DNA of 64,000 bases from Eretmocerus hayati (Eukaryota > Arthropoda > Insecta > Hymenoptera > Aphelinidae), in assembly GCA_029851415.1 (NCBI GenBank), contig CM056743.1, forward strand, positions 125,332,305-125,396,304, given 5' to 3'. The notes beneath the pieces are model-generated. The model was not told where the DNA came from. It saw only the letters and a program-made list of their open reading frames with translations, and did not search any database. Shown here piece by piece: positions 48,513 through 59,510 of the stretch. The translations under genes were made by a program, and so were the position numbers. Within the stretch, counting starts at the first letter, position 1. Each line of letters starts with the position of its first letter.

Positions 48513-48689
48513 TGTCCAATCAGTGACGGATCCAGGGACCGATCTTGGGGAGGGCGATCGGGTCTTGGGGGGGGGGGGCAAGTTGCGAAATTTTCATGTT
48601 TTTCGTGCAAATTTTTTTTCCTCAGAGGGGGTGCCGGTCGCCCCTGCCAGCCCCCCCCCCTCCGCCTTGGATCCGCGCCTGGGTCCAAT
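48513..48689. mobile_element. hAT-type MITE with 8-bp target-site duplication
   Basis: The element proper is 48521-48681 (161 bp). The left end CAGTGACGGATCCAGGG mirrors CCTTGGATCCGCGCCTG with a few mismatches, and it is flanked by TGTCCAAT (48513-48520) and GGTCCAAT (48682-48689), a 7/8 match. CAGNG-type ends plus an 8-bp duplication are hAT hallmarks. The inside is G-rich and C-rich runs with a GGGGGGGGGGGG tract. Any ORF across it is accidental. Confidence 0.85.
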
Positions 48690-50901
48690 AAATTGAGCCG
48701 CTATCGAGTCATTTTTTATTGCAAGACTGAAAAGGGTTGAGAAAAATCTTATTTGGTTCTTCTCGGGAACGGTTCATGCGGCGATTAGAGCCAAGTTATG
48801 ATCCTACGATTGCCCACAACCGTACCCAGCAATAATCACACCTGTGATCGGCAACAGAGTTAAACATTTAGAGACCACCGGACCATAATGTTTCGACTTT
48901 ATTGAATTAACTTCTAAGGCAGACGTTGGAATTTGTCTGCTCCCTATTGGTGATCCAAGGCGTGGTACGAATTTTTTTATTTCACCATTAGTGTTCTAAA
49001 TTTTAACGAGTAATTTTCAAGAATATGGATCTCCACTTTCTTTTGCTCCTTGTTCACTTATCTGTGTGCTTTGCAGATCAAAAAACCGTTCTTTCATAGG
49101 ATCGCTACAATTCCAACAATTCCAATCACGCAACAAAAGAACGTCTCATGATGCACACTCGTCTAAACGAATAGTTTTTTATTGAATAATATGCAGGTGA
49201 TAAGTGAATTTTCACATTTTCTGAATGATACAGATTTTACATGAAATTTCGTGGGTTTCTCCTGATTTCCAGGTGCAAAACGAATTCCCTGAGTGATCTC
49301 CAATTTCCCCGACTAACCTCATTTCTAGGTTCTATAGACACCATAGTTTGGGGAAATTGGCGACAAAAAATTGTCAAATAATGAGAAGAGGTCGTTAGAA
49401 GGGAACGAATCACGAGGATCATACAGAAAGAAGATTCAATATCTTTCAGATATTTTGATGAGTGAGGCATGATCAAGACGAAGTCGGCTGAGATTAGAGA
49501 GCTCGCCAAGGTAGAACGACTTACATCATTCAAGGGGATCACGAATTCTGGACTTGAAAATTGTTCCAACAATTTTGAAGGATTCGTGCGAAGAACTTCC
49601 TGAAAAAGAATACTTTGTACTCGTTACGTACACCATCCAAATTTCCTAAAATTTCTGTAACAGAAATGATAGTGTTTAGAAATTTTTGTAATTCCTTCAG
49701 CTATTCGATGTAGTGGGTATTTGATGGCATGAAAATGAATCCAGGATAACGGATATGAAAATCTACTTGGATAATACATGAGCCAGATGAACAGACAAAA
49801 TTTCGTGATTGTAGAATTCAATAGATCTGTGCTGACACTCTTTAATGTTGTTCACGAAATTTCATACAAATTTGTCAAGCCATGCTAAAAGGTGGGTCGA
49901 ATCCTGCATGATTGTTGAGCGAGAGATTCTTATGATTCACGGCCCGGTTCATACATTTCAATCCTCCAATTTGAATATTTTTTTCCGTGATTCTCTTTCT
50001 CGAATCAATTCGACGAGATTTTGTATGTACATATCGATCAGGAAACAATAAATTGCACAAGCTTGATTGCAAATTCACTCTCACCTGCTATTTTGAATTG
50101 GAAAAGTCGAGAATTACACCGCCTGCCAAACATTTTTGAAATGAGAACCTTGCGTATGAGCCAGCATCATATCCAAGCACAATAAGACCAATCACATCGC
50201 AGGAGTATAATACGCAACAAACTCATTCCGTTCCCATTGTCTTGGTGAATCAACCAAGTCCATACATATAGGTATAACGAGGATCCGCTCTTATCCAGTC
50301 AATTTCCATAACGGACGTTCGCTCGGTATATATATATACTCGGGATCTCATTGTTGCATCGTACGCAGCACTCCATAATCATCGATTAGCTATTCCATAT
50401 CCGTCATCGGTGACAACACGGGGCATACTTATACGCCTATACCAATCCCAAACACCTGCACAATTAATCACCCTCACATGATGCACATCCGAATACAATA
50501 CCATATATACTCCAAACACTATATCACACCAACCAATTCATTCCAAACACAATAGCAAAGAAAATCGTCTGTTGGCCTACATAATATAAGTAATACAGTA
50601 TTATAAAGTCTGGCCGATCAGGAGAGCCCTACCCCAATGCATATATTTCATAATCCGAAGACGTCTCTGTGTCGCGTCACCGCAGCTCTTCGAAGTAAGT
50701 ACGTAACTTTTCATGTGCATTATTTCTATTGTCGGGCTCATGCAGTTATGGGCCAACCTCAATGAGCGAGTGACGAAATCACCGTCGCGCGGTACAGCAC
50801 AAGCGCGTTTATATTGCAGGTGAAGTTATGTGTAAATATACGGTTTGGTAGTAGTGGTATTTGTACCTATGGCACAGATTACGCGGTTCACAACACCGAG
50901 A
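48690..50901. other. unassigned DNA
   Basis: No gene recognised. GTATATATATAC near 50330 and a CpG patch with GTCGCGCGGTACAGCAC (50784) and GTAAGTACGTAAC near 50696 may be regulatory. Confidence 0.4.
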
Positions 50902-51180
50902 TTATGTTGGTGCACGTGTATAAAATATAACGTAAGTCTTTTTTTTCAAAGGTCCCTTTGAGTGAGCGAGGTCCGGGGCTCCTATTATTGCATGCGACTT
51001 GAACTGTTGCAGATCGCGACGCTGAGCCGTACAGTGGTGGCGAGCTGAAAGATGCTTGCGAAATAACGCGAGTGTATAAGACACGCTCTTACACCCGGAT
51101 ATTATGCATCGATACGAATTGCTGTTTGCTGATCCAAGAGTCAACTCGTTGGTACATGGGCTATTGGTAGATATAATCAA
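50902..51180 (-). CDS. C2H2 zinc-finger-like open reading frame (exon or fragment)
   Basis: A 92-codon open frame with no early stop. It contains YRCIISGCKSVSYTLALF followed by RKHLSARHH, which fits C-x4-C-x12-H-x4-H with the usual aromatic before the first Cys and Leu before the first His. That spacing is the classical C2H2 finger. After it comes a basic and polar tail (TAQRRDLQQFKSHA, HSKGPLKKK). No ATG opens the frame, so it is probably an internal exon or a pseudogene fragment. I found no clean acceptor or donor. One finger match alone can occur by chance, so confidence is limited. Confidence 0.35.
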   Translation of the reverse strand: MIISTNSPCTNELTLGSANSNSYRCIISGCKSVSYTLALFRKHLSARHHCTAQRRDLQQFKSHAIIGAPDLAHSKGPLKKKTYVIFYTRAPT

Positions 51181-51529
51181 TTCTACATATTGCAGTAATC
51201 GACAAATTCTGCATTTTTTTGTGAACCGATAGTTCGTGTTTTTTTTTTTTTTTTAGAATTTTTTCTTCATCCAAGCATTTTGAACCTTTATACGAAGTTA
51301 TTATGCTACAGAAGAATTTCAAACATGAAATAATAGATTATAGTTTGAATACTGGAATATAATATTATATTGACAGTGGTACAATAGGTTAGACGATAGC
51401 CGATGGCTGATTCACATCTCTATATAGTTTTTATATCTTTAGTTCACAGGCTTCGAGGGATGAACATACGATTCTACAAATTTTTATCGTGGGATTTTTT
51501 GATAGGACCGTACAAGCTGTGGGGGGCTC
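51181..51529. other. unassigned DNA with T tract
   Basis: A 16-base T tract near 51239-51254. Nothing else recognised. Confidence 0.5.
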
Positions 51530-52280
51530 AAGGCTGTAATTTCTCAGTCGCGAACAGAGTTCACGGAGTTGGCTGTCAAATCTAGCACGCTCCCACACTA
51601 TGTGGTTCAGATCTTACATACGTTTCGTATATGGCAATATCCCATGGCTTGCACATGTGTCTTCATATCGGCTGTCTCTTGGTTGGCTATCAACAAAACG
51701 TAGGCGTCTCTACTTGATAGGCTGCCTTGCCTTCAAAATTCTCGCAACCGGGGAACCCTCCACCCAACGTTCTCTGTTCAAACTTAAGTAAAATGACACA
51801 CTTCCTCCTTACTCTAGGAGGCTCCCTGCCCACATACTCGACTACAGAACCCCTAGAACAGAAACGTTGAAACAGTCTTTCGGCATTGCTGCTTCAGAGC
51901 TCATCAACTCCCTCCCTTCTATGGAGCTCAGTCTTGACATTTTTTCCCAATTCAAGGAAATTCTTCTAAACCACCTATTCAGGACAGAGCTGACGGGATC
52001 TCAAAAGCTCAGACCCTAGGTGCTGCACCCTTTCCTCCTCCCCTCCTTGATCCTCTATCTACTTAAATGTCGAATAATTCTTTCACTCTATATTACTACC
52101 CTTTCTCCCTCTTTCTTTCTAACTTTGTCTATCCCTCTCAGTAGTAGATTACCAGTATGCATTGCGCGCGCCACTAGTACTTCCTCATATTATTACCTGT
52201 GTGCACTTCCTCTAGATTTACTGTTACTAGAAACTCTTCACGCGCGCAAGCGCGCTGACTGTCGGGCTTACCGAGGATAA
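51530..52280 (+). pseudogene. 3' end of a second non-LTR retrotransposon
   Basis: The plus strand reads TELAVKSS, then (with a frame change) RFVYGNIPWLAHVSSYRLSL, GWLSTKRRRLYLIGCLAFKI, a stop, LPPYSRRLPAHILDYRTPRT, FGIAASELINSLPSMELSLD and IFSQFKEILLNHLF, ending at 52019. The RFVYG, LGWLS..RRR, PR(T)..L and NSLP...F..L order is typical of the segment after the RT domain in Jockey/CR1-like non-LTR elements. The catalytic RT part is absent, so this is a 5'-truncated copy with at least one stop and one frameshift. The 3' boundary is unclear; sequence up to about 52280 may be its 3' untranslated part. It differs from the element at 7960-9718. Confidence 0.75.
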
Positions 52281-53832
52281 TAATCACTACATGAAAATAG
52301 TTGTATGAAATTTTCTCTGCTCAATTCGAAGTCCCTGAATGGTAATACGTAACATGGGAGTACCACTCATTACGTAGATTTGTGGTTCAAACTATTAAGG
52401 AACCAGAGTTGTATGCGATTCAGCAATTTAAAGCGTTGAGAAGTCTCGGACTTTTCTATAAATTCGTCATATGGACAAAAAAGAGTGGTTCAAATACTCC
52501 AAGTAGCCCAAATCGAATGGATCTCAGAGCTCAGCGAATCTCACTCGAGATTTACAAGCACATGAATGAATAAAATCAGCTTTATAATATTAGTTTCTTG
52601 TCCGCGTTCAATCATTTCTTAAATCGAGTAAAATCACAGATTGCACAGGCGCGAAAATTCCATGTAATGAACAAGAAAATGAGAAAGATTAATGCAAAAG
52701 CATCGTGGCTTGATATACTTTTTTGGAGAATTTGCAATAGTTCGTTGAGCGAGTGTGGGGGAAATGTTTGTCCCATCGAAATCAGTCTTCATTTTTCTTT
52801 CTTTTGATGTCGTTCTGATTTTTTCTTTTCGTGGTTACAACAATGATCGAGGTGACAACATATTGAAACAGCACATCTTATCTCAAGGAATGATGAATCT
52901 TTCAGTGTTTCCAGAAATGTTTATTTAAAAACCTCTTGACTCCTCCAGAGACATAACTCTTCGTTAGCTAAAAATTTTGCATTCAGTTTTAGAACTACTA
53001 TTGTTCAATTATATGACTATTTCGTGTTTGATTTTCGATTCAAACATCAGAAATCTCGCTCAAATAGGGGATAAATAATTCTGTGATAGGGTTCTATCAC
53101 ATGAAAACAGGAATTGCAAAGGTTGATACCAATACGACCGTAGTTCATAAATGTATACGGTGGGTCAGTTTCTTCTCTTATGAACTGCGTCATCGCAGAA
53201 CTCATATCTTTTTCATTATTATCATATTAGAGTATTAGAGTATATATGCAGATTTTTTCAACTGATTTTTGAACGGATTGAAGTTAAAAAAACATTGAGA
53301 TGAAAATCGCTCTGAATTAATAATTAATTGACAAGTGGTAATTTGATCAAATATCATAATATCGGATCCCTTAGAAAAAAGCTAAATTCAAACATTCAAA
53401 ATGTATATTAATGAAGATAGAAATCAATCGAGTAATCGATTTGTATAAATTTCAAAGCTTACTTGGTTGTAGTTTAAACGAAATGTTTGTATCTTGAAAT
53501 GCTCACGGGCGGTTGCATTTTCTTCCACCTTTGGGATACGAATGCATGATTTTTCTTGATAATTAGCAGAATTGTCTTCTCATGAGGCCGAAATTTCATC
53601 GTATCTATCACTCTTTCAACTTGCACGGTAGAAATATAAAACCTGAATTTCGAAATGGAATTTACACCTGTATAACCTGGATCTTGTGTTGATAATGTTT
53701 ACTCTCTATTTGTTGACAATGCAAAGATAATCAAAATATTATATTAGAGCCACAATAACCCCCAAAATTCTTTCGCAAAATCACAACAATAAAAACATTA
53801 AATTCAAAACAACATAGTCCGAGACAACCACA
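52281..53832. other. unassigned AT-rich DNA
   Basis: No gene, RNA or repeat family recognised. Confidence 0.5.
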
Positions 53833-53833
53833 C

Positions 53834-55120
53834 TAATAATAATAATAATCGTCACAAAAACATGAGATATCGAACATTTCGAGATACGCCAACTTCTCGA
53901 TTATCCTGCGGATTAATAGGAGGGATTTTGCATATATTTTCAATTTATATATCTTGTTATTGCTTTCCTCCCAAGAGTCCCATAGGGTCATACCCTCAGA
54001 CTCCAATAAAGTTAATTTCAATCAATCAATCAATCAATCTTCACTCTAGTGACCACAAGGACACTCAGGGGAGTCTACAAGATGTGACCAGAAAAGCGAG
54101 GACCATAGGTTATAGTGGTTCGCTCTACATCTATTGATGGTTGTAACTACTTCTCGTGAACATTTCATCTTGTGGTACCACGGGTGTTTTCTATCAACAA
54201 AGTAGTTTAGGAAGCATTCAATCCCTTTTGAGTGACCTTTGTCCACAATCGTTTGTTGCGTACTTCGCATTGCTGAATCTTTGTATTTCTCGCTGAAGTC
54301 GGTAAGAGGAATCGATAGCTGGTTGTTTCAGACAAGTTCCGAAGCACACTCTTGGCAGCAAGATCTGCTGCCTCATTTCCTCGAATTCCGGAGTGTGACA
54401 GGATCCAGTAAAATTGTATTGATTTGTTTGGCGCTTTTTCTCGAAATTCTAAGATCTTTTTTCTAATTGAGAGAATTTGAGGGTTTGTTTTAATTGATAA
54501 TTTTAGATTTTTCAACGACAGTAGAGCACTCAGAGAATCCGAGCAAATGTGAGCGTTAAAGTTTTGATGGTCCAGAACTACATTCATTGCGTCATCCAAA
54601 GCGATACATTCGGCTGTGAATACTGACATTTGCTTGGAAAAGCTACGTTGTAGTTTCATGCCAAGTCTCTCGCAAACACACGCGGTTCCAACAGATGAGT
54701 TATCTTCTGATTTGCTTCCGTCAGTGTACAGTATCAACGAGTCTTCTCGATCTACGATGAATTCTTCAGTCAGAGGATCCGGAAACTCGCACTGACCAAG
54801 TACACGACCCCTGTTTGTTTCGACCAAGACGTTGAATATCAGGGTCTCAAACGCATAGGAGTATAGTGGAGGACGATCACTAGTGGGGAGGTAGGGTATC
54901 AGGGTGGCCAAATTCAGCATGCAATCAGAAATCATTCTCTTTCTAAGGTGATGGAGAGGAACTTCGGGATCAAGATAACATTCTGTATGACGTGAGACAA
55001 AAGTTTCATCCTGGAGGTAAACGTGAATGTAGACGTAAATATGATGACAAATTCTAATAGCGGGATGTTTGCGGCTATGAAATTTTTGGTATTGGAGAGA
55101 ACCGAGTTTCTAGATGAAGA
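53834..55120 (-). pseudogene. non-LTR retrotransposon 3' half with RNase H domain
   Basis: Read leftwards. The frame starting near 55030 gives DETFVSRHTECYLDPEVPLH and then, from Met at 54935, a 242-residue open frame containing an RNase H domain: LILYTDGSKSEDNSSVGTA (first Asp), FTAECIALDDAMNVV (Glu), HICSDSLSALLSL (second Asp) and FYWILSHSGIRGNEAADLAA (His and final Asp). All four catalytic acids are visible. A -1 frame step then gives a C-terminal region with HYNLWSSLFWSHLVDSPECP and CGH, the usual zinc-binding tail start, before an (AATC)n run. RNase H after the RT is characteristic of I-superfamily-type elements. A short (ATT)n at 53849-53834 looks like the 3' tail. The RT itself is missing, so it is 5'-truncated near 55120. 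Confidence 0.85.
54020..54039. repeat. (AATC)n microsatellite inside retroelement 3' region
   Basis: Five AATC units interrupt the C-terminal reading frame of the RNase H element, right after its CPCGH motif. This suggests local replacement or expansion. Confidence 0.8.
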
Positions 55121-55396
55121 AAAGTCATTTTTATGGCATTATCTGACCTAAACCCCCGATTGCGCCACGCATTTCTGGGTCTTGGATGACCTGTTCTTTC
55201 TCTGTGAAATAATGAGGTTGGGTGCCAACGACACGCCGTGTGATAATGAAACTTATAGGTCCCTTGTATCGCAATTATCCATTTAAAAAGGTAAACAATT
55301 CTATATGGGTATTATCGCGATAACTTACCCGGAACGTATGACGGTCTTGCATCTCGACGAGCAAGCTCCAAATCACCATATTCGAATTTTCCTATA
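55121..55396. other. short unassigned gap
   Basis: Separates the RNase H element from the next transposon. It may hold more decayed RT sequence, but I could not read one. Confidence 0.4.
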
Positions 55397-56590
55397 GGGG
55401 AGAGTGGGGCGAATTAGGACAAGCAAGATAGCTCGGTTGTGGGTGAGTCTAGGCCTCCGCCGGATAACAACATTTTCAATACTATCACAGACAATGGTTT
55501 TTATCCCGATTAGACCTTCCGAAACGACACTGGGGGTCCTTGCTGACGTAGGGGTGCTTTTTGGGGGCCTCGCGCGGTTTATTTTCCAAATGCAAGGTTA
55601 CACGCTGCTCCTGCATAAGTGGATGAACTTCATCGCTATTCGGGGGTCAAAAACTACATCACAAAACGAAGATTTTGAGCCACCGTGGGTCAAAATCGAC
55701 ACACTTGAACTCAAGTTATCGCAATTTTGCGAAAAAACGGTTGGGGGCATTTTAAGACAAACTGGGCGGGGAGAATTAGGACAATGTTAAATCCAAGTTA
55801 AATCCCATCTAAAATCGGTCGACCGATCGCGTGCCCGTGTTTTTCGATAATTATTGCTCGTATCGAGTCGCGTATGCATTTGTGCGAGTTTTTCGAAGCG
55901 CGGGAGGTTGAGGGTGAGTTAGGTGATTGAAAATGGGTCAGAAAGTGAAGTTACGATGTCTAATGACGGTCATATGAGTCAAATTGGAGATCAGAAGTCG
56001 CTTTTTACGTGTTCCAAGATAGTCCTCGATTTAAGCATTTTCACTGTTGCATTCGCTGATATTGGGTTGATTGTCGCACTCTGCTATTTGGATCGTTGAC
56101 TTAGGGAGAATATGGATACCTCCAATATGAAAAAAAAGAAAGATAGTCGACTCTCAGAAGCTGCGAAACGATTGCTGGTTGTTAAAGATGGCAGTGCGCG
56201 AATAAACCGCCTAATTCAATAATGTTCAAAATGACACAAAGATGGCTCGCTCGCTGAACCTATGGGAGGATGTAAAGATCGCGGGCGGGTTTCCCTCTTG
56301 GTTCTGGATTATTACCACGTGTTTTGGTCGGTAAATGCGACTTTATTAGGTAAAGAATAGTGCAGTGTACCTCAATTTTGAAAGGCTGTCCTAATTTGCC
56401 CCCAAAACTGTCCTAAAGCGCCCCCAAACGCGGGGCGAATTCGGACAGATTTTTTTTTCTCAAACTTCAAAAAAAAAGTATTTTCACAATCTTTCAATAG
56501 TTGAACTTCAAAGTCCCACAGCGCGCCGAGCCGCAAGTACCGTTAGATAGCCCCACTGCAAAACCTGTCCTAATTTGCCCCACTCTCCCC
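55397..56590. mobile_element. TA-flanked DNA transposon remnant with repeated end motif
   Basis: The left end is TA/GGGGAGAGTGGGGCGAATTA (55397) and the right end is TAATTTGCCCCACTCTCCCC/TA (to 56590), an inverted repeat of about 27 bp. The TA flanks are consistent with a TA target duplication, as in Tc1/mariner-type elements. A 128-codon plus-strand open frame at 55404-55790 starts inside the end repeat and shows no transposase motif. The end motif recurs four more times inside; see the finding. Autonomous coding capacity is not visible. Confidence 0.8.
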
Positions 56591-59443
56591 TACGTATTTT
56601 CTGTCCAAATTTATCGATTCATTCACTCCTCTTTCTTATTTTCAAAGATTAAGGATCGAAATGTCAGGTCCATGTACTATTATATTTGCATTCACACGTG
56701 TATTCTTAGCGCCAGCGTCGAAATACTCAAGGCAGTGGCTATCACCAAATTTTTCCCTCAAAATACAATATTAAACCAACTATTTCTCATAGGTGTCCGG
56801 AACTCGTAGTTTAGTCCCCAAGCCGTGTGCCTCAATCTTGTTACGGGATTTTAGACATTTATTCAAAATGCTCACAGCGTATGCTAAATTGAGTCTAGGC
56901 CACTTTAAAGTGAACGAAATATCAAGGAAATGGTTCAAATAAGCACGAAAAAAGGTCCCCTTTCAAAGTTATGAGTGATGCATGTACGTTCGTAGCCGAA
57001 AATTGGCCATGTGATTAACTTTGTCAGTTTCGTGCATACCATGTCATCCCACTAGAAGTCAATTTATCTGGGTGGAAACGATTTTTTCCACTGAAATATG
57101 GTGGTAATAGATGAAATCTACAAGGAGAAGTTTTAATGTCAATTCCTCTCGTTGGCGTTCTGAGACAAGTTCAAATATTGATCTATATGAGAGTCATCTG
57201 TTGGTTACCAAATGTTGATGACAACGACGCGGCGCCGCCAGCTTCACTTCTTGTGTGGACGCAAAAGCATCTCTGCTGAGTCTTGTAATCGAGTTCTTTA
57301 TCCAAGTTTATCAATAAAACGAGTTCAAATCTTCTCGGGTTGTGTCTCGTGTATAAAAGATTGCCACCCCTCCATTATTTCGAGCAATTTTAGGGTGGAA
57401 TGTCAGTTCGGTGCATATCAGTTCTGTACATTCAAAAGCTGTTCCCCGGAATATTCAATAGCACGAAAAAGACGCAGGAATGGAATTCTGTGCTCCGTAG
57501 TATGTACTTCCGACTCAAATCAACCACCTAAACACGAATTTCAAGATCATCATGTTCTCATCGCATCAGGATTTTTCGCTAGAAAACAAAACGTGAAAAA
57601 CCGCAATGTCAGTTCCATGTACTACTTTTCCTATGTCTTATACATGTGAATATTACATATACCATCCTAAAACGTTCCAAAAAATTTCTGTATACATTTT
57701 ATCACATATTATCATTCAATATGCGAAAAGGAATGAAAAAAGTCGACTCAGACTCGCGCAGACTCAATATTCAATTTCTGAATTTTTGGACAGAAAATAT
57801 GTAAGTTATCGCGATTTTACCCATGTATGAATGTATGAAACCAGTATACTCAATTTCACCCCCCCCCCCGCGCTTAAAACAATTCGGACCACATATGAAT
57901 AACCCTGAGCCACCTTAACGTTTTTCAACGCACTTCAACTGGTTTCAAATTTCAATTCAAGACAGTTGAGACAAGTTAAGGTACGTATAACTTATACCGA
58001 CGTGAATCGAGCTACAAATCCTCGTGTTTCATTAGAAATTCACACAATCACAGTACATACGCTCCTAGACATCGAAGAAAAACCTCACTCTCTCCATTTT
58101 TTTCACGGCTCTTGGAGGTCATTTTGGAACTATTGCTTGGATCTTAAAGAAGAATAGTCAGCAAGTGGGCCACAAATCCATGTTACAAATGCATGTCAAG
58201 ATTTTGAGACAACAAACTCAATGTATTTGATCCAAATCAGAATATTTTGGCGCTGCCTCTGTTGGGGGAAGGCGCAACCCTGATTTTGAAACTTGGCCTA
58301 TGAAACTGTGGAAGCTGAAGATGCATGTTGGTAAGTGTTTTCTCGAGATAAAAACAATGGCGTAGTCAGTTTTAACAAATTTTGTTCAACTACTTTTATT
58401 TCCTGAGTCACACCCCGTCCAACGGATCGCTAAATATGTGACGTTTTGTTTCAAATCGTAAGTACTTCCCCCAAACAAATATCAGGCCGATTCTTCGAGT
58501 TATGTAGGGTAGTCCTATATGACTCGTCGAATGAGTTTTTTTTGGGGGGTAGTACTCATCAGTGATACGTTGACGGGGGTGCAATCCAGAAAATACAAAT
58601 AGTCAAAAACAGAGGGTTTTATTTCATCATTGACTACGACTAAGATACCTATGAATATTTAGCCCCCCCCCCCTTCCCCACCTCTCAAAATTTTTAGACT
58701 AGACTTCAAAATTACGATCGCACCTCCCCGTAATAGCGATCTCGAAAGCTTTGCATGGTAACATGAAAGATGTGAAGAGCCATGTATTTGCTCCCAGGAC
58801 ATGCGAAAACCCTTGAAAGCTGAATTTACACAGGTACCTTACATGGACAAAATCAAGGCAGTGTCCTCGTGTGCTCGTTCCCGAGATCCTCGTATGAGAG
58901 CAAATTGGCTATCGCAGTGTCAGTTATTAAGAATGAAGTTTTTGAGGTTGAACTAGATCCCCTTAGTCCCAAAACGTTATTATCCCTAAAAATCATGGTG
59001 TTTCGGATTATCCTGAGAATGAATAACTCTTTATTACCTACTGTAGAGTTGGAAGTTAGATGTCATTCAAAAAGAGTTTTTTATGAAACACGGGGTCTTT
59101 TATTTCCCAGATGATCCCGAAATAGTGCATTCCAAAACAAGGGTGGATAATGGTACACTTCGATACAAGGGTGAGAAAATTTTTTTCCACGTCCGAGTGA
59201 TGGGTTTCCGGCCTGAGCCGTAGGCAAAGGTCGGAATCAACCTGAGGATGCGAAAAATAGGTTTTAATAAACTGTGAAAGAAAGTGGGAAATCAGTGCGG
59301 AAAAGACACTTTTGGGATCGAAAATCAAGCGTAGTGTCAGCAGAATTATACATATGAATGCGACATTCCGAAGCGAGATATAGCGACACTTTTGCTACTA
59401 TCATGTTCGCCTGGTAGAATGTCTGAAAAATGCCCTCGCAATG
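56591..59443. other. unassigned DNA
   Basis: AATGTCAGKTCCATGTACTA is repeated at 56660 and 57605. A 145-codon open frame at 57212-57649 has several Cys but no spacing I can name. C runs occur at 57859-57869 and near 58662. No gene call is made. Confidence 0.4.
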
Positions 59444-59510
59444 GACGTCTCATGGGCATCCCAGTGTAGACGTCGTGAGGACGTCTCGGCAGAGACGTCC
59501 AAAAGACGTC
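59444..59510. repeat. cluster of five GACGTC palindromes
   Basis: GACGTC begins at 59444, 59469, 59480, 59494 and 59505, spaced 25, 11, 14 and 11 bp. The near-10.5-bp multiples put the palindromes roughly on one helical face. An 83-codon ORF over it is likely a by-product. Confidence 0.8.

Noticed and set aside
48342..48740. 132-codon plus-strand ORF
   Set aside because: It runs across the hAT-type MITE at 48521-48681 and its G and C runs, so it is not a gene.
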